Source of the DNA: Pedobacter chinensis
GTDB taxonomy: Bacteria; Bacteroidota; Bacteroidia; Sphingobacteriales; Sphingobacteriaceae
Length of the DNA: 64,000 nt
Assembly: GCF_003339865.1 (NCBI RefSeq)
Contig: NZ_QPKV01000008.1
Span: 62,001 to 126,000 of the forward strand
Direction of reading: 5' to 3'
The notes beneath the pieces were generated by a model. The model did no database searches. It saw only the letters and a list, made by a program, of their open reading frames with translations, and was not told the origin of the DNA. Positions 1-8,420 of the stretch are shown here, one piece after another. Every line of letters starts with the position of its first letter. Positions within the stretch are counted from its first letter, which is position 1. The position numbers and the translations under genes were made by a program.

Positions 1-258
1 CTGAGTTCCGCAAATGAAACGAACTGAAGACATTCCATAACCATGATCATCGATAGCCTTTTTTGCTGCTTCAATTACTTTCGGATGAGATGAAAGCCCC
101 AAATAATTATTAGCGCAAAAATTTATTACTTCTGCTCCACCGGTAACTTTAATATCTGCTCCCTGAGGAGTAATGATTACACGTTCGCGTTTGAATAACC
201 CGGCGTTTTCGATTTCTTCAAGTTCCTTTTGGAGAACAGGTTTAAGAGTTTTATACAT
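1..258 (-). CDS. kbl: Glycine C-acetyltransferase (2-amino-3-ketobutyrate CoA ligase), N-terminal part
   Basis: This PLP-dependent enzyme of the alpha-oxoamine synthase family cleaves 2-amino-3-ketobutyrate with CoA to glycine and acetyl-CoA, the second step of threonine breakdown. Only the first 86 codons lie in the window; the gene runs off the left edge. The ATG at 258 opens MYKTLKPVLQKELEEIENAG, and the family hallmarks NFCANNYLGL and SSVRFICGTQ follow. The SDR-type threonine dehydrogenase that makes its substrate is encoded at 24373-25317 on the same strand but 24 kb away. Identification is by remembered family sequence and is firm. Confidence 0.93.
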   Translation of the reverse strand, partial: MYKTLKPVLQKELEEIENAGLFKRERVIITPQGADIKVTGGAEVINFCANNYLGLSSHPKVIEAAKKAIDDHGYGMSSVRFICGTQ

Positions 259-285
259 GGTTTTATAAGTATTTTTATTTATTTC

Positions 286-293
286 CAAAGTTA
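286..293 (-). promoter_or_regulatory. Candidate -7 element for kbl
   Basis: On the minus strand this reads TAACTTTG, an exact match to the Bacteroidota TAnnTTTG -7 motif, about 28 bases upstream of the kbl start. No clear -33 TTG was found at the usual spacing, so this is a motif match only. The rest of the 259-509 gap is AT-rich; a perfect 10-bp palindrome CAAACGTTTG lies at 350-359. Confidence 0.4.
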
Positions 294-509
294 TAAAAAA
301 AACTTCTCACAGCTTTAAAAACCCATATTTCGGACTTATAATTTGAAAACAAACGTTTGATGCACTGCATAAAAAGGTTTTTAGTTTAAAAAAATATCAA
401 AAAAATTACCAGTTAACTTATTTTTTAATCAACTTAACAAACTTTAACATATAACTATATGTATAGTCTTAAAACTTATTCGATATTTATAGCTTACTAA
501 TTAATACTT

Positions 510-2957
510 ATGATCAAAATCTGCGCACTCATCCTTTTTTGTGGCCTGACTAACCTGGTAATTGCCCAGCAATATACAGTTACAGGAACAATTAAGGATA
601 CAGGTGGACAACCGGTGCCTTTTGCCTCGGTGTATTTAAAAAACACTACCATTGGTACATCTGCAAACGTTGATGGCAAATATGCCATCAATCTTAATAA
701 AGGTGAACATATTATTAGTTACAGAGCAATTGGTTATAAACAACAAGATCAAACGATTAAAGTAACCGGAGATTTAACCCACAATATCACACTAGCATCT
801 GAAAGTTACACACTTAATAATGTAACCATTAAAGCTAATGCTGAAGATCCGGCTTATGAAATCATCAGAAAAGCAATAAAACAACGTAAAGTTCACTTAA
901 AAGAGGTCAATGCTTTCAGTTGTGATGTTTATATAAAGGGCGTTCAAAGATTAAGAGGAGCTCCGAAAAAGTTTTTCGGGCGTGATATACAAAAGGTTTT
1001 GGAGTTGGATACCAACCGAAGAGGAATCATTTATTTATCAGAATCTCAAAGTAAATTCAACTTCCGCCGTCCGAATGATATTCATGAGGAAATGATTTCT
1101 TCTAAGGTTGCGGGTAGAAACAATGCTTTCAGTTTTAATAAAGCATCAGATTTGGTTATCAATTTTTATGACAATTACCTTCTGGAAAACACACTTAGTG
1201 CAAGAGGATTTATCTCCCCAATTGCTGATAATGCCCTGTTTTATTACAGGTATAAACTTGTGGGAGAATCAAAGGAAAACGGAGAAACCATCCACAAAAT
1301 ACAGGTAATTCCACGAAGAGAAAATGATCCGGTTTTTAGAGGATACATTTACATTCTTGATGAAAGCTGGAGAATTTACAATACTGATGTTTATTTAACT
1401 GAAAAAGCCGGTATTAACTTCATAGATACACTCAACATTAACCAACAGTTTACAAAGGTTGAAAACACTTATATGCCAACAGCTATAAACTTTCAATTTG
1501 CCGGTAATGTATTGGGATTTAAAATAGAAGGATATTTTGTCGGGATTTACAGCAATTATAACCTGAATCCTAACTTTCCTAAAAATTTCTTCAGTGGCGA
1601 AATCCTGAAGATTACAGAAATGGTGAACAAGAAAGACTCGAGTTATTGGACCAATAACCGTCCAATTCCTTTAACTCCGGATGAAAAGTTGAACTACGTT
1701 AAAAAAGATAGTATTGCGAAGTTAAAAGAGTCAAAACATTACCTCGATTCGCTTGAGAAGGAGAATAACAAGTTTGGTATTGGTAAATTATTATTGAGGG
1801 GCTATAGCAAAAATGATCGGTATGATAAAGAATATTGGAGCTTTGACCCTGTGTTAAAATCCATATTTTATAATACTGTTGAAGGTTTTGCCATTAAATA
1901 TGGAGTGACGTATAGAAAAGACTTTGAGAACAGACGCTCATATTCCATCAGGCCAGAATTCAGATATGGCTTTGCCAATCAAAAATTAACCGGAAGTTTA
2001 ACTGGAAACTATTATTACAATCCTTTGAAACGTGCATCCATTGGCGGCTCTTTCGGAAACGGGATTTTTGATTTAAATAATTTGGGCTCTATGACAGCGC
2101 TCGGAAACACAATCAACTCATTGTTGTACGAAAAGAATTTCCCTAAATTCTATGAGAAAAGCTTTATCAATTTTTATACATCACGCGAACTGGCAACCGG
2201 ACTCCAGGGAAACCTGAGTTTGGATTACAGTAAAAACAAAACACTGGAAAACAGCACAGATTTTAAATTTTTTGATGTAGAGGATCGCGAGTTCACTTCA
2301 AATAATCCTTTTACACCTACGGTAGAAACACCTTTATTTCCAACGTATAAATCTTTCAGTGCCACGGCTAGCTTAACTTATACCATCGGGCAGAAATATA
2401 TCACTCGCCCCGACGGGAAATTTTATACCGAATCTCTATTCCCAAGAATTACCGTTCTTTATAAAAAAGGGTTTAATAATGTTTTAGGTAGTAACGTTGA
2501 TTATGATTTTGCTAAAGTGGAGATCCTTCAAGACAGAATTGGACTTGGCCTATGGGGATATACATCATTTCTTGTTGGTGCCGGAAAATTTTTAAATAAT
2601 TCCAAACTTTATTACCCGGATTACAAACATTTTGCAGGTAATATTTCCACCATCTTTCCACCTAACTTAAGGAAGTTTCAATATTTAGATTTCTATCAGT
2701 TTAGCACCAATCAACAATATTTTGAGGCGCATTTAGAACATAATTTTTCTGGTTTTTTCTTAAATAAAGTACCACTATTGCGTAAAGCAAAGCTAGAAGA
2801 ATTTATAGGAGGAGGATATTTATCATCGCCTGAAAAAAGAAATTACAAAGAATTTTATTTTGGCTTACAGCGTTTGGTTTTAAGAGCCAGTTATGGTTTC
2901 GCCTATGATGGCGCACGTAAATTAACCCAGGGTTTCAGAATTAGCTACGGGTTTTAA
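510..2957 (+). CDS. DUF5686 / carboxypeptidase-regulatory-like domain protein
   Basis: A protein of 815 residues with a signal peptide (residues 1-19, ending VIAQQ), then a CarboxypepD_reg-like beta-sandwich (about 22-105, with GQPVPFASVYLKNT and the GTSANVDGKY turn), then a long region matching the DUF5686 family. The C-terminal half is rich in alternating aromatic and polar segments and ends in RISYGF, as outer-membrane beta-barrels do. The N-terminal domain is the same type found at the start of SusC-like receptors. Molecular role is not established; surface or outer-membrane location is inferred. It stands alone, divergent from kbl and followed by a tandem repeat array. Confidence 0.85.
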   Translation: MIKICALILFCGLTNLVIAQQYTVTGTIKDTGGQPVPFASVYLKNTTIGTSANVDGKYAINLNKGEHIISYRAIGYKQQDQTIKVTGDLTHNITLASESYTLNNVTIKANAEDPAYEIIRKAIKQRKVHLKEVNAFSCDVYIKGVQRLRGAPKKFFGRDIQKVLELDTNRRGIIYLSESQSKFNFRRPNDIHEEMISSKVAGRNNAFSFNKASDLVINFYDNYLLENTLSARGFISPIADNALFYYRYKLVGESKENGETIHKIQVIPRRENDPVFRGYIYILDESWRIYNTDVYLTEKAGINFIDTLNINQQFTKVENTYMPTAINFQFAGNVLGFKIEGYFVGIYSNYNLNPNFPKNFFSGEILKITEMVNKKDSSYWTNNRPIPLTPDEKLNYVKKDSIAKLKESKHYLDSLEKENNKFGIGKLLLRGYSKNDRYDKEYWSFDPVLKSIFYNTVEGFAIKYGVTYRKDFENRRSYSIRPEFRYGFANQKLTGSLTGNYYYNPLKRASIGGSFGNGIFDLNNLGSMTALGNTINSLLYEKNFPKFYEKSFINFYTSRELATGLQGNLSLDYSKNKTLENSTDFKFFDVEDREFTSNNPFTPTVETPLFPTYKSFSATASLTYTIGQKYITRPDGKFYTESLFPRITVLYKKGFNNVLGSNVDYDFAKVEILQDRIGLGLWGYTSFLVGAGKFLNNSKLYYPDYKHFAGNISTIFPPNLRKFQYLDFYQFSTNQQYFEAHLEHNFSGFFLNKVPLLRKAKLEEFIGGGYLSSPEKRNYKEFYFGLQRLVLRASYGFAYDGARKLTQGFRISYGF

Positions 2958-2978
2958 TAAGGTGGAAGGTGTAGGGTA

Positions 2979-3738
2979 TGAAGGTTGAAGGTAAACCTTA
3001 CGCCTTAAACCTTTTACCTTAAACCTCAGAAAGGGCATTAAGCTTGAAGGTAAACCTTACGCCTTAAACCTTTTACCTTAAACCTCAGAAAGGGCATTAC
3101 GCTTGAAGGTAAACCTTACGCCTTAAACCTTTTACCTTAAACCTCAGAAAGGGCATTAAGCTTGAAGGTAAACTTTATGCCTTAAACCTTTTACCTTAAA
3201 CCTCAAAAGGGTATTACGCTTGAAGGTAAACCTTACGCCTTAAACCTTTTACCTTAAACCTCAGAAAGGGCATTACGCTTGAAGGTAAACCTTACGCCTT
3301 AAACCTTTTACCTTAAACCTCAGAAAGGGCATTAAGCTTGAAGGTAAACTTTATGCCTTAAACCTTTTACCTTAAACCTCAAAAGGGTATTACGCTTGAA
3401 GGTAAACCTTACGCCTTAAACCTTTTACCTTAAACCTCAGAAAGGGTATTAAGCTTGAAGGTAAACCTTACGCCTTAAACCTTTTACCTTAAACCTCAAA
3501 AGGGTATTAAGCTTGAAGGTAAACCTTACGCCTTAAACCTTTTACCTTAAACCTCAGAAAGGGTATTACGCTTGAAGGTAAACCTTACGCCTTAAACCTT
3601 TTACCTTAAACCTCAGAAGGGTATTACGCTTGAAGGTAAACCTTACGCCTTAAACCTTTTACCTTAAACCTCAGAAAGGGCATTAAGCTTAAAGGTAAAC
3701 CTTACGCCTTAAACCTTTTACCTTAAACCTTTTTTTAT
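2979..3738. repeat. 59-bp tandem repeat array (about 13 units) with a higher-order duplication
   Basis: Thirteen head-to-tail units of 58-59 bp fill the gap before trhO. Units begin at about 2984 (degenerate), 3043, 3102, 3161, 3219, 3278, 3337, 3395, 3454, 3512, 3571, 3629 and 3688. Each begins CTTGAAGGTAAACCTTACGC and carries CCTTAAACCT twice. Variants are AACTTTATGC for AACCTTACGC, CAAAAGGG for CAGAAAGGG, and ATTAAG or ATTACG at the end. Units 2-4 (3043-3218) and 5-7 (3219-3394) are identical 176-bp blocks, so the array grew by multi-unit duplication. There are no unique spacers, so it is not CRISPR. Confidence 0.95.
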
Positions 3739-3746
3739 TATCTTTG
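3739..3746 (+). promoter_or_regulatory. Candidate -7 element for trhO
   Basis: TATCTTTG is an exact TAnnTTTG match directly after the tandem array and 40 bases before the trhO ATG. The last repeat unit would occupy the -33 region, so the array could influence this promoter. Motif match only. Confidence 0.45.
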
Positions 3747-3786
3747 CCCCGCTTTAAACGCCGTTTGCAACGGTATCAACAGCGTT

Positions 3787-4734
3787 ATGAAAAAATATCA
3801 AACACTACTTTACTATTGCTATAGTTACATAGCAGAGGCAGAGCAATTTGCTGCCGATCACCTTAAATTTTGTAAATCATTAGATTTAGTTGGCCGGATC
3901 ATCGTTGCTGATGAAGGCTTAAACGGTACTGTGTCAGGTTCTCCGGAATCTTGCGATGCTTACATGAAAGCTATTCATGCTGATGAACGTTTTGCCAAAA
4001 CAGAATTTAAAATTGATGACGTTGAAGAACCGTCTTTTTTAAAAATGCATTGCCGTTACAAATCAGAAATTGTTCATTCTGGTTTGAGAGATAAATCTAT
4101 TATAAATCCTACTGAAAAAACGGGTAAACACCTGGAACCTGTTGATTTCATGAAAATGAAAGACGAGGAAGATGTCGTGATTTTAGATGTCCGTTCTAAT
4201 TACGAGCACAACCTCGGGAAATTTAAAAATGCGATCACACTTGATATCGAGAATTTCAGAGATTTTCCTGAGCAAATTAATCAGCTAGCACAATATAAAG
4301 ACAAAAAGATTTTAACCTATTGCACTGGTGGTATAAAATGCGAAAAGGCATCTGCATTACTTTTACATCATGGTTTTAATGATGTTTATCAGCTTCATGG
4401 TGGCATTATAAAATATGGCAAGGAAGCTGGTGGTAAAGATTTTGAAGGTAAATGTTATGTTTTCGATAACCGCATTGCGGTTGATGTGAACAATGTAAAT
4501 CCAACAGTAGTATCTGTTTGCTATAACTGTGGCAAAACCACTCCAAAAATGATTAACTGTGCAAATCCGGAATGTAATGAGCACATTACACAGTGTGATG
4601 AGTGTGGAGAACAGTTGCAAGGTTGTTGCTCAACTGCATGTATTATCAACCCACGCAAACGTCCGTATGATGGAACCGGTTACTATGTCAAAGTGCCACA
4701 ACCAGTGGCTAAAAAAAGTGAATTGGTAAGTTAA
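3787..4734 (+). CDS. trhO: tRNA uridine(34) hydroxylase / rhodanese-domain protein
   Basis: A YceA/TrhO-family protein of 315 residues. Family members catalyse prephenate-independent, oxygen-dependent hydroxylation of uridine 34 in tRNA to 5-hydroxyuridine. An N-terminal ferredoxin-like domain (about 1-95) is followed by a rhodanese domain (about 120-215) with active-site loop CTGGIKCEKA; C179 is the expected catalytic cysteine. The C-terminal 70 residues carry paired cysteines (CYNCGK, CANPEC, CDECGEQLQGCC) as in other TrhO proteins, probably a metal or redox module. It is monocistronic and cytosolic. Confidence 0.93.
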   Translation: MKKYQTLLYYCYSYIAEAEQFAADHLKFCKSLDLVGRIIVADEGLNGTVSGSPESCDAYMKAIHADERFAKTEFKIDDVEEPSFLKMHCRYKSEIVHSGLRDKSIINPTEKTGKHLEPVDFMKMKDEEDVVILDVRSNYEHNLGKFKNAITLDIENFRDFPEQINQLAQYKDKKILTYCTGGIKCEKASALLLHHGFNDVYQLHGGIIKYGKEAGGKDFEGKCYVFDNRIAVDVNNVNPTVVSVCYNCGKTTPKMINCANPECNEHITQCDECGEQLQGCCSTACIINPRKRPYDGTGYYVKVPQPVAKKSELVS

Positions 4735-5208
4735 TTATTTTTCAGGCCACGCTTGATGCTATCATTCCCAAACAGGTAGGAATCCAACATTTATTAAGTC
4801 AGGGAGAAACAAAAAGCAATTGTCGTTCTGAACGCAGTGAAGACCGCGAAGCAGCTACGAAGTAAATCCCTCAGCTACAGGCATTATACTTGGTTTACTG
4901 CTGATTTTGTTGTTGTAAAAAGGTACTGCAATAAGGAATCCTAAAGCCTTCCGCTTGTTTAAACATCGCATAGATTCCCAAACTTGCTCGTCATTGCTGA
5001 ACAAAACGAAGCAATCCTTTTTTCAGTCATGTGAGTAATGAGACGCAAACATAAAAAAGATTGCTTCGTCGCTATGCTTCTCAGCAATTGACGGCCACTC
5101 TAAAAGCTCAAATAACGGCATTGGATTTCCGCATCAGCGGGAAAGACGTGCAGGTGTAACATTTTTTCATTTACTTTGCGTAACAATGGCTTAACCAGAT
5201 TCCATTTT
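4735..5208. repeat. Mosaic of dispersed hairpin repeats between trhO and the PUL regulator
   Basis: No gene is seen here. At 4761-4785 lies a decayed copy (ATCATTCCCA...GGTAGGAATC) of the hairpin also found at 23342-23367 and 47811-47834. At 4989-5018 and 5058-5093 two arms form a long imperfect inverted repeat: CGTCATTGCTGA...GAAGCAATCC against GATTGCTTCG...CAGCAATTGACG. Around 4820 a GTTCTGAACGCAGTGAAG segment resembles another common intergenic repeat. The promoter of the next gene must lie here but was not pinned down. Confidence 0.7.
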
Positions 5209-8088
5209 ATGCTGAAACTTTTACGTTTATTCATATTTCTTTTCTTTTCGGTTAATTTTCTATATGCTGCTGATATTAAAAGCATCGGTGTTCCCTATAT
5301 AGAGAACTATCCAAAATCGGTGTATGCTTCAGGCAACCAGAATTGGAGTATCGCAAAAGATAAAAACGGCGTAATGTACTTCGGAAATGCGGAGGGGCTT
5401 TTAACCTTCGATGGAAGATATTGGCAGAAATATCAGATGCCAAACCGGCAAATCGTACGATCTGTGGCTACAGATAGCAAAGGCAGAATTTACACCGGAA
5501 GTTTTGGGGAATTTGGTTACTGGTCATATTCAAGCAACAAATTAAGCTATCAATCACTCACTACACTTTTGCCAAAAGGAAACAAAGTAACTGATGAAAT
5601 CTGGAAAATCTATGTAGATAAAGACCGGGTAATTTTTCAGTCCTTCTCCAGAATATTCATCTACAAGAATAATAAAATTGAAATTATTAAGGCGCCATCA
5701 TCGTTTCTCTTCTTACACAAAGCCAATACCAGGTATTTTATTGAAGTTTTAGATAAAGGCTTGTTCGAGTTAAAAGGTAACAAACTAACATTCATTCCGA
5801 ACAGTGAAAAGCTCGGCAAACAAGGCATTCTATCCATTTTACCTTATAAAAATGGTGGTTTAATTATTGGCACAAGTAAAAATGGATTGTTTACTTTCAA
5901 TGGAAGTGATTTCAGCCCTCTAATTACATCAGCAAATAATTACCTCAAAACTTATCAACTAAATAACGGAGTTAAGTTATTAGATAAATATTATGTCTAT
6001 GGCACCATTTTAAATGGATTAATTATAATAGATGAAGATGGGAAAGTTGTTCAAAGGATTAACAAATCAAGTGGATTACAAAACAATACCGTACTTAGTA
6101 TTTATGCGGATGATGAGCAAAATTTATGGACTGGTTTAGATAACGGGATCGACAGGATTGAGTTAAACTCTCCCCTGTATTTCTACTTCGATAAAACAGG
6201 GCAGTTTGGCACGGTTTACTCCAGCATTATTTTCGGAAATAAAATTTATTTGGGAACAAATCAAGGATTGTTTTATAGTGACTGGTCATCAAACGGCGAA
6301 CTAACACCCTTTAACTTTAAATTAATACCTAATTCTCAGGGGCAGGTTTGGGAACTTGCCATTGTAAATAATGAATTAATCTGTGGCCATAACAATGGAA
6401 CGTTCAAAGTTTTAGGCGACAAGATTAGCCAGATTTCAACGATAAATGGTGGCTGGACCATCAAAAAGCTAAATTCTACACCCAATTACTTTATCCAGGG
6501 AACCTATACGGGATTATCATTATACCAAAAAACAATGTCGGGTTTAGCATTTATAACGAAAATATCTGGTTTTGATGCTCCATCAAGATTTATTGAACAA
6601 GACCATAAAGGAGATATCTGGGTGGCACACGCCTATAAAGGATTGTATAAAGTAACTTTGAATAACAGCTATAACAAAGTTACAAGCATAACTTATTTTG
6701 ATGAAAACAATGGCCTTCCCGGCAATTACAACATTAATATATTCAACCTGGAGAATAAGATCGTATTTTCATCCGATCATGGCTTCTACACTTATGATGA
6801 GCTAAGCAATAAATTTACACCTTACGAGGTTTTGAATAAAAAACTTGGCTCCTTTGCTACATCCAACAAAATTATTGACGCCGGCAATAAAAAATACTGG
6901 TTTATTAATCATGGAAAAACATCATTAGTTAACTTTTCCGAACCAGGTAAAATAGACATTGATTCCAATCAATTCAGTCTTTTGGATGGACGAATGGTTC
7001 AATATTATGAGAATATCAGCCAGATTAGCAATTCCATATACCTCATTAGTGTAGATGATGGTTTTGTGATTTATAATAAAGCACAAAGTCAATCGCTAGC
7101 AAAAAAGACTTTACCAGCTGTGTTAATCAGAAGAATTGATGATATCACTGATAAATACTTCACCATCAGCGAAACGGGAAATCACAATCAGGAAACAGAA
7201 ATTCCCTACAGTAGAAATAATATCAGAATATCTTTCTCACTACCTTATTACCGGCAAGCAAAACTTAAGTTTCAATATTATCTTGAGGGCTATTCTAAAG
7301 ATTGGTCTGATTGGAGTTACGCAACACAAAAAGATTTTACCAACCTGAGTAGCGGAAATTACAAATTTATGGTCAGGGCCAAAATTGATGATTCATCGGT
7401 AAGTAATATTACAACTTTTGAATTTACCATTTTACGCCCCTGGTATTTAAATAATTTTGCCATTATTGTGTATTCTGTTTTATTTATCATTGTTTTAATT
7501 GTAGGAAAAAGGCTTTATGAAAATAAGCTCAGAAAAGATAGTCAAAAAATAAGCGACAGGTTACAAGCAGAACAAGAAGAAATTCTAAAACAGGAAACCG
7601 AGGCCAATGAAAAACAGATTGCCAGGCTGCAAACGGAAAAACTACAGGCAGAGCTTGCTTCTAAAAATAGAGAACTCGCCAATTCAGCCATGACTTTGGT
7701 TTATAAAAATGAGTTGTTACAAAAGTTGAGTGATGAAATTACCAAGCTTAAAGATGAAAATGGCAAAAAGCTTTCTGAAGATCAAACCCGTAAGATTCAA
7801 AAGGTAATTAACGATGGAATGAATGATGAGAGGGATTGGAATTTATTTGAAAACAGTTTTAATGAAGCACACGAAAGTTTCTTTAAAAAGCTAAAAGCCC
7901 AACATCCTGACCTTGTTCCAAACGATTTAAAACTTTGCGCTTATTTAAGAATGAATATGAGCAGCAAAGAGATGTCTTCACTATTAAATATTAGTTTACG
8001 TGGAGTAGAAATCAGGAGATACCGGTTACGAAAAAAACTCGAGGTTCCGCATGACAAAAATCTAACAGAATTTTTGATGGAGTTATAA
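5209..8088 (+). CDS. Transmembrane propeller / Y_Y_Y / helix-turn-helix transcriptional regulator of the PUL
   Basis: A putative inner-membrane one-component sensor for the PUL that follows. The ATG at 5209 opens a clean signal peptide (MLKLLRLFIFLFFSVNFLYA); an in-frame TTG 33 bases upstream would add an unlikely polar extension. The 959 residues comprise two-component-regulator propeller repeats (about 40-640), a Y_Y_Y domain (about 650-735), one membrane helix (about 745-768), a coiled coil rich in K/E/Q (about 770-865), and a C-terminal LuxR-type helix-turn-helix (about 897-950, LRMNMSSKEMSSLLNIS). No histidine kinase or receiver domain is present, unlike hybrid two-component systems with similar sensors. 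It would bind a periplasmic oligosaccharide and act directly on DNA; the ligand is unknown. Confidence 0.88.
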   Translation: MLKLLRLFIFLFFSVNFLYAADIKSIGVPYIENYPKSVYASGNQNWSIAKDKNGVMYFGNAEGLLTFDGRYWQKYQMPNRQIVRSVATDSKGRIYTGSFGEFGYWSYSSNKLSYQSLTTLLPKGNKVTDEIWKIYVDKDRVIFQSFSRIFIYKNNKIEIIKAPSSFLFLHKANTRYFIEVLDKGLFELKGNKLTFIPNSEKLGKQGILSILPYKNGGLIIGTSKNGLFTFNGSDFSPLITSANNYLKTYQLNNGVKLLDKYYVYGTILNGLIIIDEDGKVVQRINKSSGLQNNTVLSIYADDEQNLWTGLDNGIDRIELNSPLYFYFDKTGQFGTVYSSIIFGNKIYLGTNQGLFYSDWSSNGELTPFNFKLIPNSQGQVWELAIVNNELICGHNNGTFKVLGDKISQISTINGGWTIKKLNSTPNYFIQGTYTGLSLYQKTMSGLAFITKISGFDAPSRFIEQDHKGDIWVAHAYKGLYKVTLNNSYNKVTSITYFDENNGLPGNYNINIFNLENKIVFSSDHGFYTYDELSNKFTPYEVLNKKLGSFATSNKIIDAGNKKYWFINHGKTSLVNFSEPGKIDIDSNQFSLLDGRMVQYYENISQISNSIYLISVDDGFVIYNKAQSQSLAKKTLPAVLIRRIDDITDKYFTISETGNHNQETEIPYSRNNIRISFSLPYYRQAKLKFQYYLEGYSKDWSDWSYATQKDFTNLSSGNYKFMVRAKIDDSSVSNITTFEFTILRPWYLNNFAIIVYSVLFIIVLIVGKRLYENKLRKDSQKISDRLQAEQEEILKQETEANEKQIARLQTEKLQAELASKNRELANSAMTLVYKNELLQKLSDEITKLKDENGKKLSEDQTRKIQKVINDGMNDERDWNLFENSFNEAHESFFKKLKAQHPDLVPNDLKLCAYLRMNMSSKEMSSLLNISLRGVEIRRYRLRKKLEVPHDKNLTEFLMEL

Positions 8089-8315
8089 TCTCTCCTTCTA
8101 AAGGGGTCTGGCAACGTTTGCATAAAACACAAATTTTTATTGATTTGTATAGAAAACGCTTTTTAATCACTACATCATTACCTCTCATAAATTAAAAATT
8201 ACCCCCTACAAAGGCCTTCGTGTATATTGTACACTTGTGTATTGGTAATTACCCAGTTGAAACTAAAAAAACTGCGTTTTTAGCCTAAATCCCCATATGG
8301 TTTTATACTTTGAGA

Positions 8316-8384
8316 TACCTCACTTTCATATTTGATGTATTAATGTAGAGGTAAACCTGCTTGCACATGCAGAAAAACTACCTC
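8316..8384. promoter_or_regulatory. Three phased TACCTC sites upstream of susC (candidate operator)
   Basis: TACCTC occurs at 8316-8321 and 8379-8384, with the inverted form GAGGTA at 8348-8353. The outer two are extended direct repeats (TACCTCACTTTCAT and TACCTCACTTTTAT). Centres are 32 and 31 bp apart, close to three helical turns. They sit 37-105 bp before the susC start, the expected place for sites read by the neighbouring HTH regulator. The remainder of the 8089-8420 gap is AT-rich with no other feature recognised. Binding is inferred. Confidence 0.5.
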
Positions 8385-8420
8385 ACTTTTATGCTAACAA
8401 TTAAACTAAAATCATAAAGC

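Noticed and set aside
2979..3738. CRISPR-like array of regular repeats
   Set aside because: Units are contiguous and nearly identical with no unique spacers, and no cas genes are present.
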